From Deltaproteobacteria bacterium (GTDB taxonomy: Bacteria > Desulfobacterota > Binatia > UTPRO1), in NCBI GenBank assembly GCA_020852955.1, contig JADYZW010000065.1, positions 37,850 to 101,849 on the forward strand: a DNA stretch of 64,000 nt, written 5' to 3'. The notes under the pieces were generated by a model that was given only the letters and a program-made list of their open reading frames with translations, had not been told where the DNA came from and made no database searches. Shown piece after piece: positions 1-8,657 of the stretch; within the stretch, counting starts at the first letter, position 1, and each line of letters opens with the position of its first letter. The position numbers and the translations under genes are program-made.

Positions 1-296
1 TCATGACGTACGAGTATCTCGGGCTCTGCCCGAAGGGCGCGGGCGGGCGTCTCGTCGACGAGGGGACGACCAAGCTCGGCGGCCGGCTGCCGGTCAACAC
101 CTCGGGCGGGCTCCTGCGCAAGGGCCATCCGGTGGGTGCGACCGGGATCGCGCAGATCGTCGAGCTCACCGAGCAGCTCCAGGGCCGAGCCGACCGGCGT
201 CAGGTGGCGGACGCGCGCATCGGCCTGGCGCACAACGGCGGCGGGAACATCGGGATCGACGCGGCGGCGACCTGCGTCACCGTGCTGCAGCGGTGA
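1..296 (+). CDS. Thiolase, C-terminal fragment (SCP2/lipid-transfer type)
   Basis: C-terminal part of a thiolase-fold protein; the 5' end lies outside the window, so the Met visible at position 3 is probably internal. The conserved thiolase C-terminal motif GHPVGATG is present. The second catalytic loop, which is CxGGG in classical acetyl-CoA acetyltransferases, reads LAHNGGG, so the second active-site Cys is absent. That pattern is typical of SCP2-type thiolases and thiolase-like lipid-transfer proteins, which act on long or branched acyl-CoAs (family knowledge). The stop TGA at 294-296 overlaps the GTG start of the acyl-CoA ligase downstream, so the two are probably translationally coupled in a CoA-thioester pathway. 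Substrate unknown. Confidence 0.85.
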   Translation, partial: MTYEYLGLCPKGAGGRLVDEGTTKLGGRLPVNTSGGLLRKGHPVGATGIAQIVELTEQLQGRADRRQVADARIGLAHNGGGNIGIDAAATCVTVLQR

Positions 297-1912
297 TCGC
301 CGTGCCCGCTCGCGCCTGGAACGAGCTGATCCTCGGCGAGTTGATCGCGGCGCGCGCCGAAGCGATGCCCGACCGGGACGTCGCGACCTTCGACGGCGGC
401 GGCGAGCGGCCCCACGAGGTGCGGACCTACGCCGATCTCCTGGCGCACGCGGAGCGTATCGCGGGCGCGCTCGCGGCGCAGGGCATGCTGGCCGGTGATC
501 GCTTCGCGCTCGTGATGCGGAATCACCCGGAGTTCATCGAGACGATGATCGCGGCGTCGATCACCGGGACGGTCTTCGTGCCGATCGATCCACGGACGCG
601 GGGCGACAAGCTTGCCTTCACGCTCCAGGATGCCGGCTGTCGCGGCGTGGTGTGCGCCGACTACGTCCTCGCGGAGATCGCGACCGTGCGGGACGCCGTG
701 CCGAGCCTCGAGTGGATCCTCGTGCTCGAGAGCGGTGAGGGGCCGGGGTGTCTTCCGGCGTCGGCGGTGCGCGGCGCCGAACCTTTCGGACGCGCGCTCG
801 CGGCGCCGCCGGTGCCGATCGAGCCTGGCCGCCGGCAGCCCGACGATCCCCTCGAGATCATCTACACCTCCGGCACGACGGGGGATCCGAAGGGCGTGGT
901 GTGCTCGCACGCGCGGTACGCGATGGCGACGATGTTCGGCGCCCTCTTCGGGCTCACGCCGGACGATCGTCCGTACACCGGGCTTTCGTTGACGCACGGA
1001 AACGCGCAGATGATGACGCTCGGACCGGCGCTCGGCTTGGGGATGCGGGCCGTGTTCAGCCGGAAGTTCACCAAGTCGCGCCTGTGGGACATCACGCGCG
1101 CGCACGGCTGCACCGTCTTCAATCTGCTCGGCGGCATGGCGACGGCGATCTACAGCGAGCCGGCGCGTCCGAACGACGCCGACAATCCCGTGCGCATGGT
1201 GATCAGCGCCGGCATGCCGACCGGTCTCTGGGAGGCGTTCGAGCGCCGCTTCGGGGTGCGCATCCTCGAATGCTACGGCGCGATCGAGGGCGGGCTCGCG
1301 ATCAACCCGATCGGGGTGGGTCCGATCGGGAGCTTCGGGAAACCGCCGCCGACCCTCGAGATGAAGGTTGTCGACGACGAGGGTAACGAGTGCCCGCCCG
1401 GGATCGTCGGCGAGCTCGTGTCGCGACCGATGGGCGGCGAGGAGGCGCGCGTCGAGTACTTCCGCAACGAGGCCGCGTCGCGCGTGAAGACGCGCGGCGG
1501 CTGGCTGCGCAGCGGCGACATGTGCCATCGCGACGCCGACGGGTGGTTCTATTTCGACTATCGCAAGGGCGGCGCCATCCGCCACAACGGCGACTTCGTG
1601 AATCCGGGCTTCGTCGAGAAGGTGGTCGCCGAGCATCCGCAGGTCGCCGACGTGTTCGTCTACGGCGTTCCGGCGGCGTCCGGGGCGCCCGGCGAGAAGG
1701 ACGTGGTTGCCGCCGTGGTGCCGGCCGATCCCGCGACGTTCGATCCGGCGAGCGTTTTCCGCGCCTGCGAGCGGGGGCTCGAGCCGAACTTCGTTCCGTC
1801 GTATTTGCAGGTCGTCGACGAGATTCCGAAGACGGCGTCGGAGAAGCCGCAGGAGCGCTTTCTGCTCGAGCGCTTCGCTCCCCACGACCCGTCCGTGCAT
1901 GCCCGCGGGTAG
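293..1912 (+). CDS. AMP-dependent acyl-CoA synthetase (CaiC-like)
   Basis: A 539-residue member of the ANL adenylating family, the usual length for acyl-CoA ligases. It would activate a carboxylic acid via an acyl-AMP to the CoA thioester in the cytoplasm. The AMP-binding P-loop motif YTSGTTGDPKG lies near residues 190-200, and the hinge region LRSGDMCHRDADGW precedes the C-terminal lid domain. The closest recognisable subgroup is crotonobetaine/carnitine-CoA ligase-like, but the substrate cannot be read from sequence. The GTG start at 293 overlaps the stop of the thiolase-like gene (GTGA), which supports both the start choice and an operon. A long antisense frame lies across it and is a GC shadow. 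Confidence 0.9.
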   Translation: MIAVPARAWNELILGELIAARAEAMPDRDVATFDGGGERPHEVRTYADLLAHAERIAGALAAQGMLAGDRFALVMRNHPEFIETMIAASITGTVFVPIDPRTRGDKLAFTLQDAGCRGVVCADYVLAEIATVRDAVPSLEWILVLESGEGPGCLPASAVRGAEPFGRALAAPPVPIEPGRRQPDDPLEIIYTSGTTGDPKGVVCSHARYAMATMFGALFGLTPDDRPYTGLSLTHGNAQMMTLGPALGLGMRAVFSRKFTKSRLWDITRAHGCTVFNLLGGMATAIYSEPARPNDADNPVRMVISAGMPTGLWEAFERRFGVRILECYGAIEGGLAINPIGVGPIGSFGKPPPTLEMKVVDDEGNECPPGIVGELVSRPMGGEEARVEYFRNEAASRVKTRGGWLRSGDMCHRDADGWFYFDYRKGGAIRHNGDFVNPGFVEKVVAEHPQVADVFVYGVPAASGAPGEKDVVAAVVPADPATFDPASVFRACERGLEPNFVPSYLQVVDEIPKTASEKPQERFLLERFAPHDPSVHARG

Positions 1913-2077
1913 ACGCGCTCACAAGACCCTCGGCGCGGCGTGGGGTCGATCGGCGTGCGGAGCGACGGACCCGGCTCACCATGGCCCGGAGCGCTCCGCG
2001 TCGGCGGGGCGTCGTCACGCCCCTCGCGGCCTCGGGGGCTTGCGCTGCGCCCGCTCGCGTGGAGTCATGGGGCCGTG

Positions 2078-3292
2078 ATGCACAGCGACGCTCCTACGCT
2101 CACCGGCATCGTCGAGCCCGCGCCGACGCATCCCTTTTGGGGGAGAGCCTTCCGCCCGTTCTTTCTGCTCGGCTGCGCCTACGCCTCCGCCTTCGTCCTG
2201 GTGTGGACGGCGATGTGGCGGGGCGCGCTGCCGTTTCCCGCCTGGCTCACGCCGCCGTGGTGGCACGCGCACGAGATGCTCTTCGGCTTCGTCGCGGCCG
2301 CGATCGCCGGCTTCCTGCTCACGGCCTCGCCGGTGTGGACCGGACGCCCGGCACTCGCGGGGAAGCCGCTCGCCGCGCTCGTCGCGCTCTGGGCCGCCGG
2401 ACGCGTGGCGATGCTCGCCGCCGGCATCCTGCCGCCCGCGCTCGTCGCGCTCGTCGACGGCGCGTTCCTCCCCGCCGTGGCTCTCGTCGTCACGCGCACT
2501 GTCTGGCGGACCGGCCAGGTCCGCAACTACGGCGTCGTCGTCCTCGTGGCGCTCCTCGCGGCGTCGAACCTCGCCGTGCACGCGCAGGCGCTCGATCTCA
2601 CCGACCTCACCGCCGGCCGCGGCTTGCGCTGCGCGCTCGACCTCGTGACGGCGCTCGTCGTGGTGATCGGCGGGCGGATCACGCCGGCGTTCACGGCCAA
2701 CGCCTTTCTGCGGGCCGGCATCGAGGCCGAGGTGCGCGGGTGGCGGTGGCTCGATCGTCTCGCCGTCGCGACGGCGGTGCTCGTGGTGATCGTCGACCTC
2801 GTGGCGCCGCGGACCGCCGCGAGCGGGGTCGTTGCGGGCGCGGCGGCGCTCGCCGTCGGTGTCCGCCTTGCGGGCTGGCGGACCCTCCGCACCTGGGGCG
2901 ATCCCCTCGTGTGGTCGCTGCACGCCGGAATGGCGTGGGTCGTGGTCGGCTACCTGCTCGTCGCGGCCGGCGACCTCGGCGCGGCGATCGCACCGAGCGC
3001 TGGCCTCCACGCGCTCACGGCTGGCGCGATGGGCGCGATGATCATGGCCGTCGTGACCCGGGTGAGCCTCGGACACACGGGTCGTCCTCTCGTCCTGCCG
3101 CGCGGAGCGACGGCCGGATATGGACTCGTCCACGCCGGTGCGCTCCTGCGGGTGTGCTCGGCGGCCCACACCGGTATCGCTGGAGCGCTGCTCGTTGCTG
3201 GCGGCCTCGCGTGGGCTGCCGCGTTCGCCGTCTTCGTCGTGGTCTACGCCCCGATCCTGGTGAGCGCTCGCGCCGACGGGAAGCCCGGATGA
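2078..3292 (+). CDS. nnrS: NnrS family haem-copper membrane protein
   Basis: About 404 residues with roughly a dozen hydrophobic segments. Typical NnrS signatures are present: HPFWGRAFRPFFLLG at the N-terminus and WWHAHEMLFGF after the first membrane segment. NnrS proteins are haem- and copper-containing inner-membrane proteins linked to nitric-oxide stress resistance and denitrification (family knowledge). The start at 2078 is chosen because the family N-terminal motif follows directly; an upstream in-frame start at 1940 would add a proline/arginine-rich leader without family similarity. The gene ends inside a TGAC-N4-GTCA palindrome that precedes the TetR gene. Its presence fits the NO-related genes elsewhere in the window (NOD-like protein, DUF2249, hemerythrin). 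Confidence 0.88.
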   Translation: MHSDAPTLTGIVEPAPTHPFWGRAFRPFFLLGCAYASAFVLVWTAMWRGALPFPAWLTPPWWHAHEMLFGFVAAAIAGFLLTASPVWTGRPALAGKPLAALVALWAAGRVAMLAAGILPPALVALVDGAFLPAVALVVTRTVWRTGQVRNYGVVVLVALLAASNLAVHAQALDLTDLTAGRGLRCALDLVTALVVVIGGRITPAFTANAFLRAGIEAEVRGWRWLDRLAVATAVLVVIVDLVAPRTAASGVVAGAAALAVGVRLAGWRTLRTWGDPLVWSLHAGMAWVVVGYLLVAAGDLGAAIAPSAGLHALTAGAMGAMIMAVVTRVSLGHTGRPLVLPRGATAGYGLVHAGALLRVCSAAHTGIAGALLVAGGLAWAAAFAVFVVVYAPILVSARADGKPG

Positions 3293-3301
3293 CGTCGGTC
3301 A
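3290..3301. promoter_or_regulatory. TGAC-N4-GTCA palindromic box (site 1)
   Basis: TGACGTCGGTCA spans the nnrS stop codon and lies about 58 bp before the TetR start at 3359. It is one of six exact copies of TGAC-N4-GTCA in intergenic or gene-boundary positions in this window (others at 11665, 20094, 24212, 35600, 36660). Half-site and spacing are compatible with a Crp/Fnr-type or a TetR-type operator; which protein binds it is inference. Confidence 0.55.
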
Positions 3302-3332
3302 GGTGAAACACTGGGCGTCGCCATGAGATTTC

Positions 3333-3348
3333 TGCCTGCGTGCAGGCA
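3333..3348. promoter_or_regulatory. Perfect palindrome upstream of TetR gene
   Basis: TGCCTGC-GT-GCAGGCA, two 7-bp arms with a 2-bp centre, lies 10 bp upstream of the ATG at 3359, flanked by matching A/T bases. The position fits an autoregulatory operator for the TetR protein encoded directly downstream. If translation began at 3323 the palindrome would lie within the coding region, which argues for the later start. Confidence 0.5.
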
Positions 3349-3358
3349 AAATGCCTCC

Positions 3359-4057
3359 ATGGAGAAGAAGGCGACGCGCCCGATCGGCACCAAGGCGGCA
3401 CGCACCCGTGCGGCCGTGTTGCGGGTCGCAGAGCAGGTGTTCGCGGACAAGGGCTATGCGGCGGTACGGCTCGAGGACGTCGCCTGCGGGGTCGGCATCC
3501 GGCGCGCCTCGCTGCTGTACCACGTCCGTGACAAGCGCGATCTCTACGACGCCGTGCTCGAGGACGTCTACGCCGATCTCGCGGGCCGCTACGGCCGGGC
3601 GCTCGCCGGCGTGATGCCGCCGACGAAGCGGATCGAGGCGATCGTGACGGCCTGGGTCGGATTCATCGGCGCGCGGCCGACCGCCGCGCGCTTGTTGCTC
3701 TGGGAGGCTGCTGGCGCGGCGAGCGCCCGCGCGCCGTGGGCCGCCGCGACCGGCGGACTCGTCGTCGCGGTCGGGGACGTGATCGCCGAGGGACAGCGGC
3801 AGGGCGTGTTCCAGGCGATCGATCCACTGCATTTCGTGATCACTCTGCTGGGAGCGACGGTGTTCTTCGTGGTTGCGACGCCCCGTCTCGACCCGTCATG
3901 GGCCTTCGATCCGCTCGGCCGCGAGCAGCTCGCCGCGCACCGGACGCAGCTGCTCGGCGTCGCCCGGCGGCTGCTCGGCATCGCGCCGGTCGCGATGCGG
4001 CTCGATCCGGATGCGTCGAAAGCGGTCGCGAGCGTCGGAGAGGGAGCGCGAGTATGA
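3359..4057 (+). CDS. TetR/AcrR family transcriptional regulator
   Basis: A 232-residue one-component repressor. The N-terminal helix-turn-helix is clear (residues about 15-60, with LEDVACGVGIRRASLLYHVRDKRD as the family core), followed by a C-terminal ligand-binding helical domain. The ligand cannot be predicted. The ATG at 3359 is preferred over an in-frame ATG at 3323 because a perfect palindrome (3333-3348) sits between them. It lies between nnrS and the luciferase-like oxidoreductase operon, which it may control. One of four TetR regulators in the window. Confidence 0.9.
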   Translation: MEKKATRPIGTKAARTRAAVLRVAEQVFADKGYAAVRLEDVACGVGIRRASLLYHVRDKRDLYDAVLEDVYADLAGRYGRALAGVMPPTKRIEAIVTAWVGFIGARPTAARLLLWEAAGAASARAPWAAATGGLVVAVGDVIAEGQRQGVFQAIDPLHFVITLLGATVFFVVATPRLDPSWAFDPLGREQLAAHRTQLLGVARRLLGIAPVAMRLDPDASKAVASVGEGARV

Positions 4058-4157
4058 CCAGCGGCACGGGCGCACCGGCGGACGGCGATTGCCGCCAACG
4101 TGACGAGGCCGACCGCCGCCTCTTGCGAGGAGCTTGCGTGCGTGGATTCGTGCGACG

Positions 4158-5186
4158 ATGACGATGACCAAGCGTCTCAGATATTGGGGTCTGATCGGGC
4201 CAATGCCAGCGGCGGAGCTGACCGCCACGTGCCGGATGTTCGAGGCCGTCGGCGTCGACGGCCTCTTCGCTCCGCAGGTGCTCGGGCCGCCGTGGATCCC
4301 GCTCGCGGCGGCGGCGGCCGTGACCGAACGCGTCCAGATCGCGAGCGGCATCGCGATCGCGGCGGCGCGGAGCCCGTTCGAGACGGCGATGGCGGCGCTC
4401 GATCTCGACCGCCTGAGCGGAGGGCGGTTCGTGCTCGGGCTCGGGACGAGCGTGCTCGCGTGGACGCGCGGCATCTTCGGGTCGCCGGTCGAGAAGCAGG
4501 TCTCGCATCTCCGGGAGACGGTGGCCGCGATCCGGCACATCGTCGCTGGCGCGCACGTGGGGCTGGCGCCGTTCGAGGGCGAGTTCTACCGGGCGGATTT
4601 TCGCGAGCTCCAGCCGATGTCTCCTCCCGTGCGCTCCGCCATCCCGATCTGGATTGCGGCCCTACGGACCAGGATGGTGGGGCTGGCGGCGGAGGTCGGT
4701 GACGGCCTTATCGGCCATCCGATGTGGTCCATCGAGTGGACGCTCGAGCGCATGCGCCCCGATTTCGAGGCTGCGCTCGCGCGGGCCCGCCGCCGTCGCG
4801 ACGACGTCGAGGTGAACCTCTGGTACTGGGCCGCTCCCGGGCCCGACGTGCGCCAGGCGATCGACGACGCCCGACCGACGATGGCGTTTTACGGCGGCGT
4901 CGCGCAGTACGAACCGTTCTTCGCGGCGCACGGCTTCGCCGAGGTCGCGCGGAAGCTTCAGGTCGCCGTTCAGCGAGGCGACTACCGGAGCGCGGCGGCG
5001 CTCGTGCCCGACGAGATGGTCCGGACGTTCGTCGCCGTCGGCGAGCGCGACGCGATCCGCGCGCGTTTTGCGCCGGTTGCGAGCTTCGCCGATTCCCTGT
5101 GCGTCGTGCCCCCGGTGTACGCGCTGCCGCCGGAGCGCGTGAGGGAGTACGGCGTCGGGATCGCCGAGGCGCTCTATGGGTCCTGA
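4158..5186 (+). CDS. LLM-class (luciferase-like) flavin/F420-dependent oxidoreductase
   Basis: About 342 residues with the bacterial luciferase-like TIM-barrel pattern: an N-terminal beta strand and helix (AELTATCRMFEAVGVDGLF), the segment ERVQIASGIAIAAARSPFE, and LDRLSGGRFVLGLGTS, which is characteristic of F420- or FMN-dependent members. These enzymes oxidise or reduce small organic substrates; some are monooxygenases (family knowledge). Start taken at ATG 4158; an in-frame start at 4134 is less likely. The last 11 bases overlap the start of the radical SAM gene, so LLM, radical SAM and hemerythrin form a coupled three-gene operon. Cofactor identity (F420 or FMN) is not decided. Confidence 0.85.
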   Translation: MTMTKRLRYWGLIGPMPAAELTATCRMFEAVGVDGLFAPQVLGPPWIPLAAAAAVTERVQIASGIAIAAARSPFETAMAALDLDRLSGGRFVLGLGTSVLAWTRGIFGSPVEKQVSHLRETVAAIRHIVAGAHVGLAPFEGEFYRADFRELQPMSPPVRSAIPIWIAALRTRMVGLAAEVGDGLIGHPMWSIEWTLERMRPDFEAALARARRRRDDVEVNLWYWAAPGPDVRQAIDDARPTMAFYGGVAQYEPFFAAHGFAEVARKLQVAVQRGDYRSAAALVPDEMVRTFVAVGERDAIRARFAPVASFADSLCVVPPVYALPPERVREYGVGIAEALYGS

Positions 5187-6102
5187 CGCGCCGGGCGCAG
5201 GCGGTCCCCTCCGCGCGCGGCTCGGCGGCCGCTATCGCGACGACGCGCGGTATCCCGCCGCGATGGTGAACGTCACTAACCGGTGCAACCTCGCGTGCAC
5301 GCACTGCTTCGTGTTCCGTGGCGGCAATCCGAACGAGGCGCCGCCTTCGGTGCGCGACGAGATGAGCGATGCGGCCGTCCTCGAGACGCTCGCGCGCCTG
5401 CGCGATCGCCACGGGATCCGCACCATGCTGTGGATGGGCGGCGAGCCGCTCCTGCGCCGCCCGCTTTTGACCGCGGGCCTGCGCCTCTTTGGGCGCAACG
5501 TCATCACCACCAACGGCACCGTGCCGCTGGTCGACTTCGGGCCCGACGTCCTCTACGTGGTCAGCCTCGACGGCCCCGAGAACCTGAACGACGCGCTGCG
5601 AGGCGCGGGGACCTATCGCCGCGTCATGCGGACGCTCGATCGTCTGCCGTCCGACTTCGCCACGCCGGTGCAGGTGCAGTGCGTGGTGACGCGCCGGAAC
5701 GAGCATCGGCTCGAGGAGCTCGTGAGCGCGCTCCGCCGCAGTCGCGTCAGCTGGATGACCTTCAGCTGGTACGTTCCGCGGCACGACGACGCGAGCGGCG
5801 ACGCCTGGCCGGACAATGCCGCCCGTGCCTGGTCGATCGGCGAGGTGCGGCGGCTCAAGGATCTCTATCCCGGCTTCATCCGGAACTCCGCCGACAGCCT
5901 CGCGCTCATGCTGCCGCCCGCGTGCGAGCGGGTGACGGCCGCCTGTCCCGCGCAGGCGCACGTGTTGCCGCTCTGGATGGAGCGCGATCACTTCTCGACG
6001 CCGTACTGCTGCTACGGCAACGACGTCGACTGCGCGCGTTGCGGCGCCTGGGTGGTCTTCAGCTTGGCCGCGAAACGGGCGGCCGCGGAGCGGCGCACGT
6101 GA
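5176..6102 (+). CDS. Radical SAM protein with C-terminal Cys cluster
   Basis: A 308-residue radical SAM enzyme. The SAM-binding [4Fe-4S] motif CNLACTHC lies near residues 36-43 (VTNRCNLACTHCF), followed by WMGGEPLLR, the usual GGEP SAM-contact segment. The C-terminus has further cysteines (YCCYGNDVDCARCGAW), suggesting an auxiliary iron-sulfur cluster of SPASM/twitch kind. Such proteins often modify peptides or small metabolites; no precursor peptide was recognised nearby. ATG 5176 overlaps the end of the LLM gene, and its TGA overlaps the GTG of the hemerythrin gene, implying coordinated translation. Function otherwise unknown. Confidence 0.85.
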   Translation: MGPDAPGAGGPLRARLGGRYRDDARYPAAMVNVTNRCNLACTHCFVFRGGNPNEAPPSVRDEMSDAAVLETLARLRDRHGIRTMLWMGGEPLLRRPLLTAGLRLFGRNVITTNGTVPLVDFGPDVLYVVSLDGPENLNDALRGAGTYRRVMRTLDRLPSDFATPVQVQCVVTRRNEHRLEELVSALRRSRVSWMTFSWYVPRHDDASGDAWPDNAARAWSIGEVRRLKDLYPGFIRNSADSLALMLPPACERVTAACPAQAHVLPLWMERDHFSTPYCCYGNDVDCARCGAWVVFSLAAKRAAAERRT

Positions 6103-6758
6103 GGTTGATCGAGGAGCTTTGCGCCGAGCATGAGCTGATAGACGCCGGAATCGGCGCGCTCCGGACGTACATCGAGCGGCGCATCGCTGGCGTCGCCGGC
6201 GTCGACGACGGCCGCCGCTTCGTGCGGTTCCTGCGGGTCTATGCCGCCGGCTTCCATCACGCGCGCGAGGAGGACGTGCTGTTCCCGGCGCTCGTGGAGC
6301 GGGCGGATCGGCCCGAGGCCGGACCCATCGCGGTGCTGCGGGAGGATCACCTGCGGACCAGCGCGCTGCTGTCGCGCATCGAGGCGCTGCTCGCAGCGGA
6401 TCCACTCGACGCGGCGCACGCGCAGGAGCTCCACGCCGCCGCGGTGGAGTACTCGCACGTTATGTGGCGGCACATCGACGCCGAGAACTCGGTGCTGTTT
6501 CCCGAGAGCGAGCCGCGCCTCCGGAGGGCCGGCGTCTTCGAGCTGCCGACCCGGTCGGCGACCGTCGAGGAGGCCGAGGCGCGCGACCTCGGACGCGCGC
6601 TCGTCGCCGCGTACCCGCCGTTCGACGACCGGATGGTCGTACGCGGGGACGGCTGCGTGTGCTGTCCCGCCCTCGGAGAGAGCTGTCCCGGACTCGAGCG
6701 CGCATGGTGGAGCGATTCTGAGTGGGAGGAACTCGACGACCACCTCGGCGAGGGATGA
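6099..6758 (+). CDS. Hemerythrin-domain protein with Cys-rich C-terminus
   Basis: About 219 residues. The hemerythrin HHE-type iron ligands are visible in order: CAEHELID, GFHHAREEDVLFPAL, LREDHLRT and MWRHIDAENSVLFP. Hemerythrin domains bind O2, NO or act in Fe-S repair (family knowledge). The C-terminal 60 residues carry four cysteines (GCVCCPALGESC) that are not part of the standard domain and could bind metal. The GTG start at 6099 overlaps the TGA of the radical SAM gene (GTGA). It is the last gene of the LLM / radical SAM / hemerythrin operon, giving that operon an O2/NO-sensing or protecting member. Confidence 0.85.
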   Translation: MRLIEELCAEHELIDAGIGALRTYIERRIAGVAGVDDGRRFVRFLRVYAAGFHHAREEDVLFPALVERADRPEAGPIAVLREDHLRTSALLSRIEALLAADPLDAAHAQELHAAAVEYSHVMWRHIDAENSVLFPESEPRLRRAGVFELPTRSATVEEAEARDLGRALVAAYPPFDDRMVVRGDGCVCCPALGESCPGLERAWWSDSEWEELDDHLGEG

Positions 6759-6792
6759 CGCCGCGTTGTCGGGGCGAGCGCCGGGAGGCCGA

Positions 6793-6836
6793 CCGCTCGC
6801 GCACGGCGCGGGGAGCCCCGGGCGTGCGGCGAGCGG
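6793..6836. terminator. Hairpin between convergent genes
   Basis: A long GC-rich inverted repeat (outer arms CCGCTCGC and GGCGAGCGG, inner arms CGGGG and CCCCG around AG) lies between the convergent hemerythrin (+) and CMD-family (-) genes. No U-tract is visible. The position favours a bidirectional terminator. Confidence 0.5.
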
Positions 6837-6879
6837 TGGTCACGGCGTTCGCCGGAGCGCTGGGTCCGGCGCGTGGTGG

Positions 6880-7218
6880 CTACTTTGCGTCGAGCTGCTC
6901 CGACACCCACGAGTAGATCGCGACCGTTGACGGCAGCCCGATGGTGCTCGCCGCGAGCACCACGACCTGCTCGATCTCCGCACGCGTAGCGCCGGCCTCG
7001 CGCGCCTTGCGCACCGAGGAGTGCACGGCGCCTTCCCGCATGCCGCCGATCGCGATCGCGAGCTTGAGGAGCCGCACGGTCTTTTCGGGTAGGCGTCCCG
7101 CGGACTCGGCCTTGCGGAGGAGCTCCCACGCCTTGCCGACCTCTGGAAACCGCTCGACGAAGGTTCCGTAGGTCTTCGGAACCCTGTTGGTTCGTTTGAC
7201 TGCGTTCGATTTGCGCAT
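6880..7218 (-). CDS. Carboxymuconolactone decarboxylase (CMD) family protein
   Basis: A 112-residue single-domain protein of the CMD/AhpD superfamily. The core reads LKLAIAIGGMREGAVHSSVRK followed by AGATRAEIEQVVVLAASTIG, matching gamma-carboxymuconolactone decarboxylase-like members. The CxxC pair of AhpD-type peroxidase partners is absent (EGAVHSS at that position), so a disulfide reductase role is unlikely. The start ATG at 7216-7218 (minus strand) has a good ribosome binding site (AAAGAGGAG), which decides against a much longer upstream frame. The gene is monocistronic and convergent with the hemerythrin operon. Exact reaction unknown. Confidence 0.85.
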   Translation of the reverse strand: MRKSNAVKRTNRVPKTYGTFVERFPEVGKAWELLRKAESAGRLPEKTVRLLKLAIAIGGMREGAVHSSVRKAREAGATRAEIEQVVVLAASTIGLPSTVAIYSWVSEQLDAK

Positions 7219-7352
7219 GCGGCTCCTCTTTCCGGGGCGATGTCGACGACTCCCGGTGTCTGGGGTGGATGTCCGCCCCAGATACCTCAGCGCCGGTCGT
7301 TTGCCTATGTCGGACCCCGTCGCCGGATTCGCGCGCGCGGACGCCGCGCGGC

Positions 7353-8657
7353 TCACGACTCGGCGCGCACGCGATGCCGGTCGCAGTAGCCGGCGTAGCG
7401 CCGCCGCTCCTCGTCGTGGCTCAAGCCGAACTGCGCGAGGGTGTAGTGATGGACGCCGCGCTTGTGCTGAGGGCTGCGAGCGAGGCAGGCCGTCATACGG
7501 GCTTCCGCTGCCGGCGTCAGCGCGAGCGCGAAGCGCTCGTAGATGGCGCGTACGGTGGCCAGCGGGTCGCGGACAAGATCGAGATAGTGGAGATCGATCC
7601 AGCGTTCCGCTCCGCGTCCGCGGCGCGCGTTCATGCAGCGCTCGACCCCGTCGGCCAGCGCTTCGGTCGTGCGCCGTCCGAGGCGGCGGAGATCGACGTG
7701 GGCCGTCGCGAGCCCTCGCATCGTCGCGCCGAGGCTGCAGGCGGACGGCACGACTTGGAGCGGGTCGCGGTGCAGCTGCACAATGCGCGCATCGGGAAAG
7801 GACGCCAGCAGCGCGTCGACCGTCCAGAGATGAGTGGGAGACTTGAGGACCCAGCGGTTTGCCGGGCGGTACCACTGCAGCAACTGCAGCTGTCGCCGGT
7901 AGTAGGCGTATGCCGGCGCCGCGTCGTTGCGGCTCAACCAGTCGTCGAAGGTGGGGACGTCGAACATCCAGCTGAACGCCACTCCCGCGAAGGCATTGGC
8001 GAGCAGAGGAAAACACTCTTCCGGTCCGTCGGCGGACATCTCGTGCAGGGCCAGGAGGTCGGGCGCCAGATAGTCGAGCACGCGCAGCTCTGCGCGCGCG
8101 CGGCGGCGGCGCGGGTCGCCCAGTCCGGATGCCGGCGGCGGCGAGGGATCGTGCGCCTCCCAGAAGCCGAGCCAACGATGCGCCGGGTCGCTGGCGAGCA
8201 GGTTGAGCATCAGGGTCGTGCCGCTGCGTGGGAGGCCGAGCACGAACAGCGGGGCGCGGATCTCCTCGCGCAACACCTCCGGCCGTCGTTGCCAGTCCGC
8301 CGCCAGTCGCAACCGATTGACGAGGCAGCGCAGGACCAAGCGGCGCGCGTGCAAGCGTCCGAACGGATGGAGCTCGGCCTCGTCGGCGAGCGCGCGGAGC
8401 AAGACGCGCAGGGGTGTGCGAAACTCATCGCCGCCGAAATCCCGAAGTCCCGTGCCTCGGCACGCAGCGTCGCACAATCCATCCTCCGAGAGGTCGACGC
8501 GAGCAGCTCCACCGACGGCATACGCGACGGCGTTCACGATCCGGATCGGCATCCGCTGCACCGGTCGGTGGAACCGGACCATGCGCGGAGGCCGCGCGGC
8601 TTCGAACATCAGGGGCGCCGGGGCGGGCGTTGCGCTGGACGACGGGGCATCGATCAC
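7353..8657 (-). CDS. Sulfotransferase family protein
   Basis: A 434-residue cytoplasmic PAPS-dependent sulfotransferase. The 5'-phosphosulfate loop is VLGLPRSGTTLMLNLLAS (around residue 140), and the 3'-phosphate site is WVLKSPTHLWTVDALLASFP followed by VQLHRDP. The family transfers sulfate from PAPS to hydroxyl or amine groups of lipids, sterols or carbohydrates (family knowledge). The acceptor is unknown; an SCP2-like protein and hydroxylating enzymes elsewhere in the window make a lipid alcohol conceivable (inference). Divergent from the B12-type radical SAM gene with a 147-bp gap. Confidence 0.85.
   Translation of the reverse strand: MIDAPSSSATPAPAPLMFEAARPPRMVRFHRPVQRMPIRIVNAVAYAVGGAARVDLSEDGLCDAACRGTGLRDFGGDEFRTPLRVLLRALADEAELHPFGRLHARRLVLRCLVNRLRLAADWQRRPEVLREEIRAPLFVLGLPRSGTTLMLNLLASDPAHRWLGFWEAHDPSPPPASGLGDPRRRRARAELRVLDYLAPDLLALHEMSADGPEECFPLLANAFAGVAFSWMFDVPTFDDWLSRNDAAPAYAYYRRQLQLLQWYRPANRWVLKSPTHLWTVDALLASFPDARIVQLHRDPLQVVPSACSLGATMRGLATAHVDLRRLGRRTTEALADGVERCMNARRGRGAERWIDLHYLDLVRDPLATVRAIYERFALALTPAAEARMTACLARSPQHKRGVHHYTLAQFGLSHDEERRRYAGYCDRHRVRAES

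Noticed and set aside
200..1900. 566-residue minus-strand frame antisense to the acyl-CoA ligase
   Set aside because: Arg/His/Ala-rich shadow; the plus-strand frame has all ANL family motifs.
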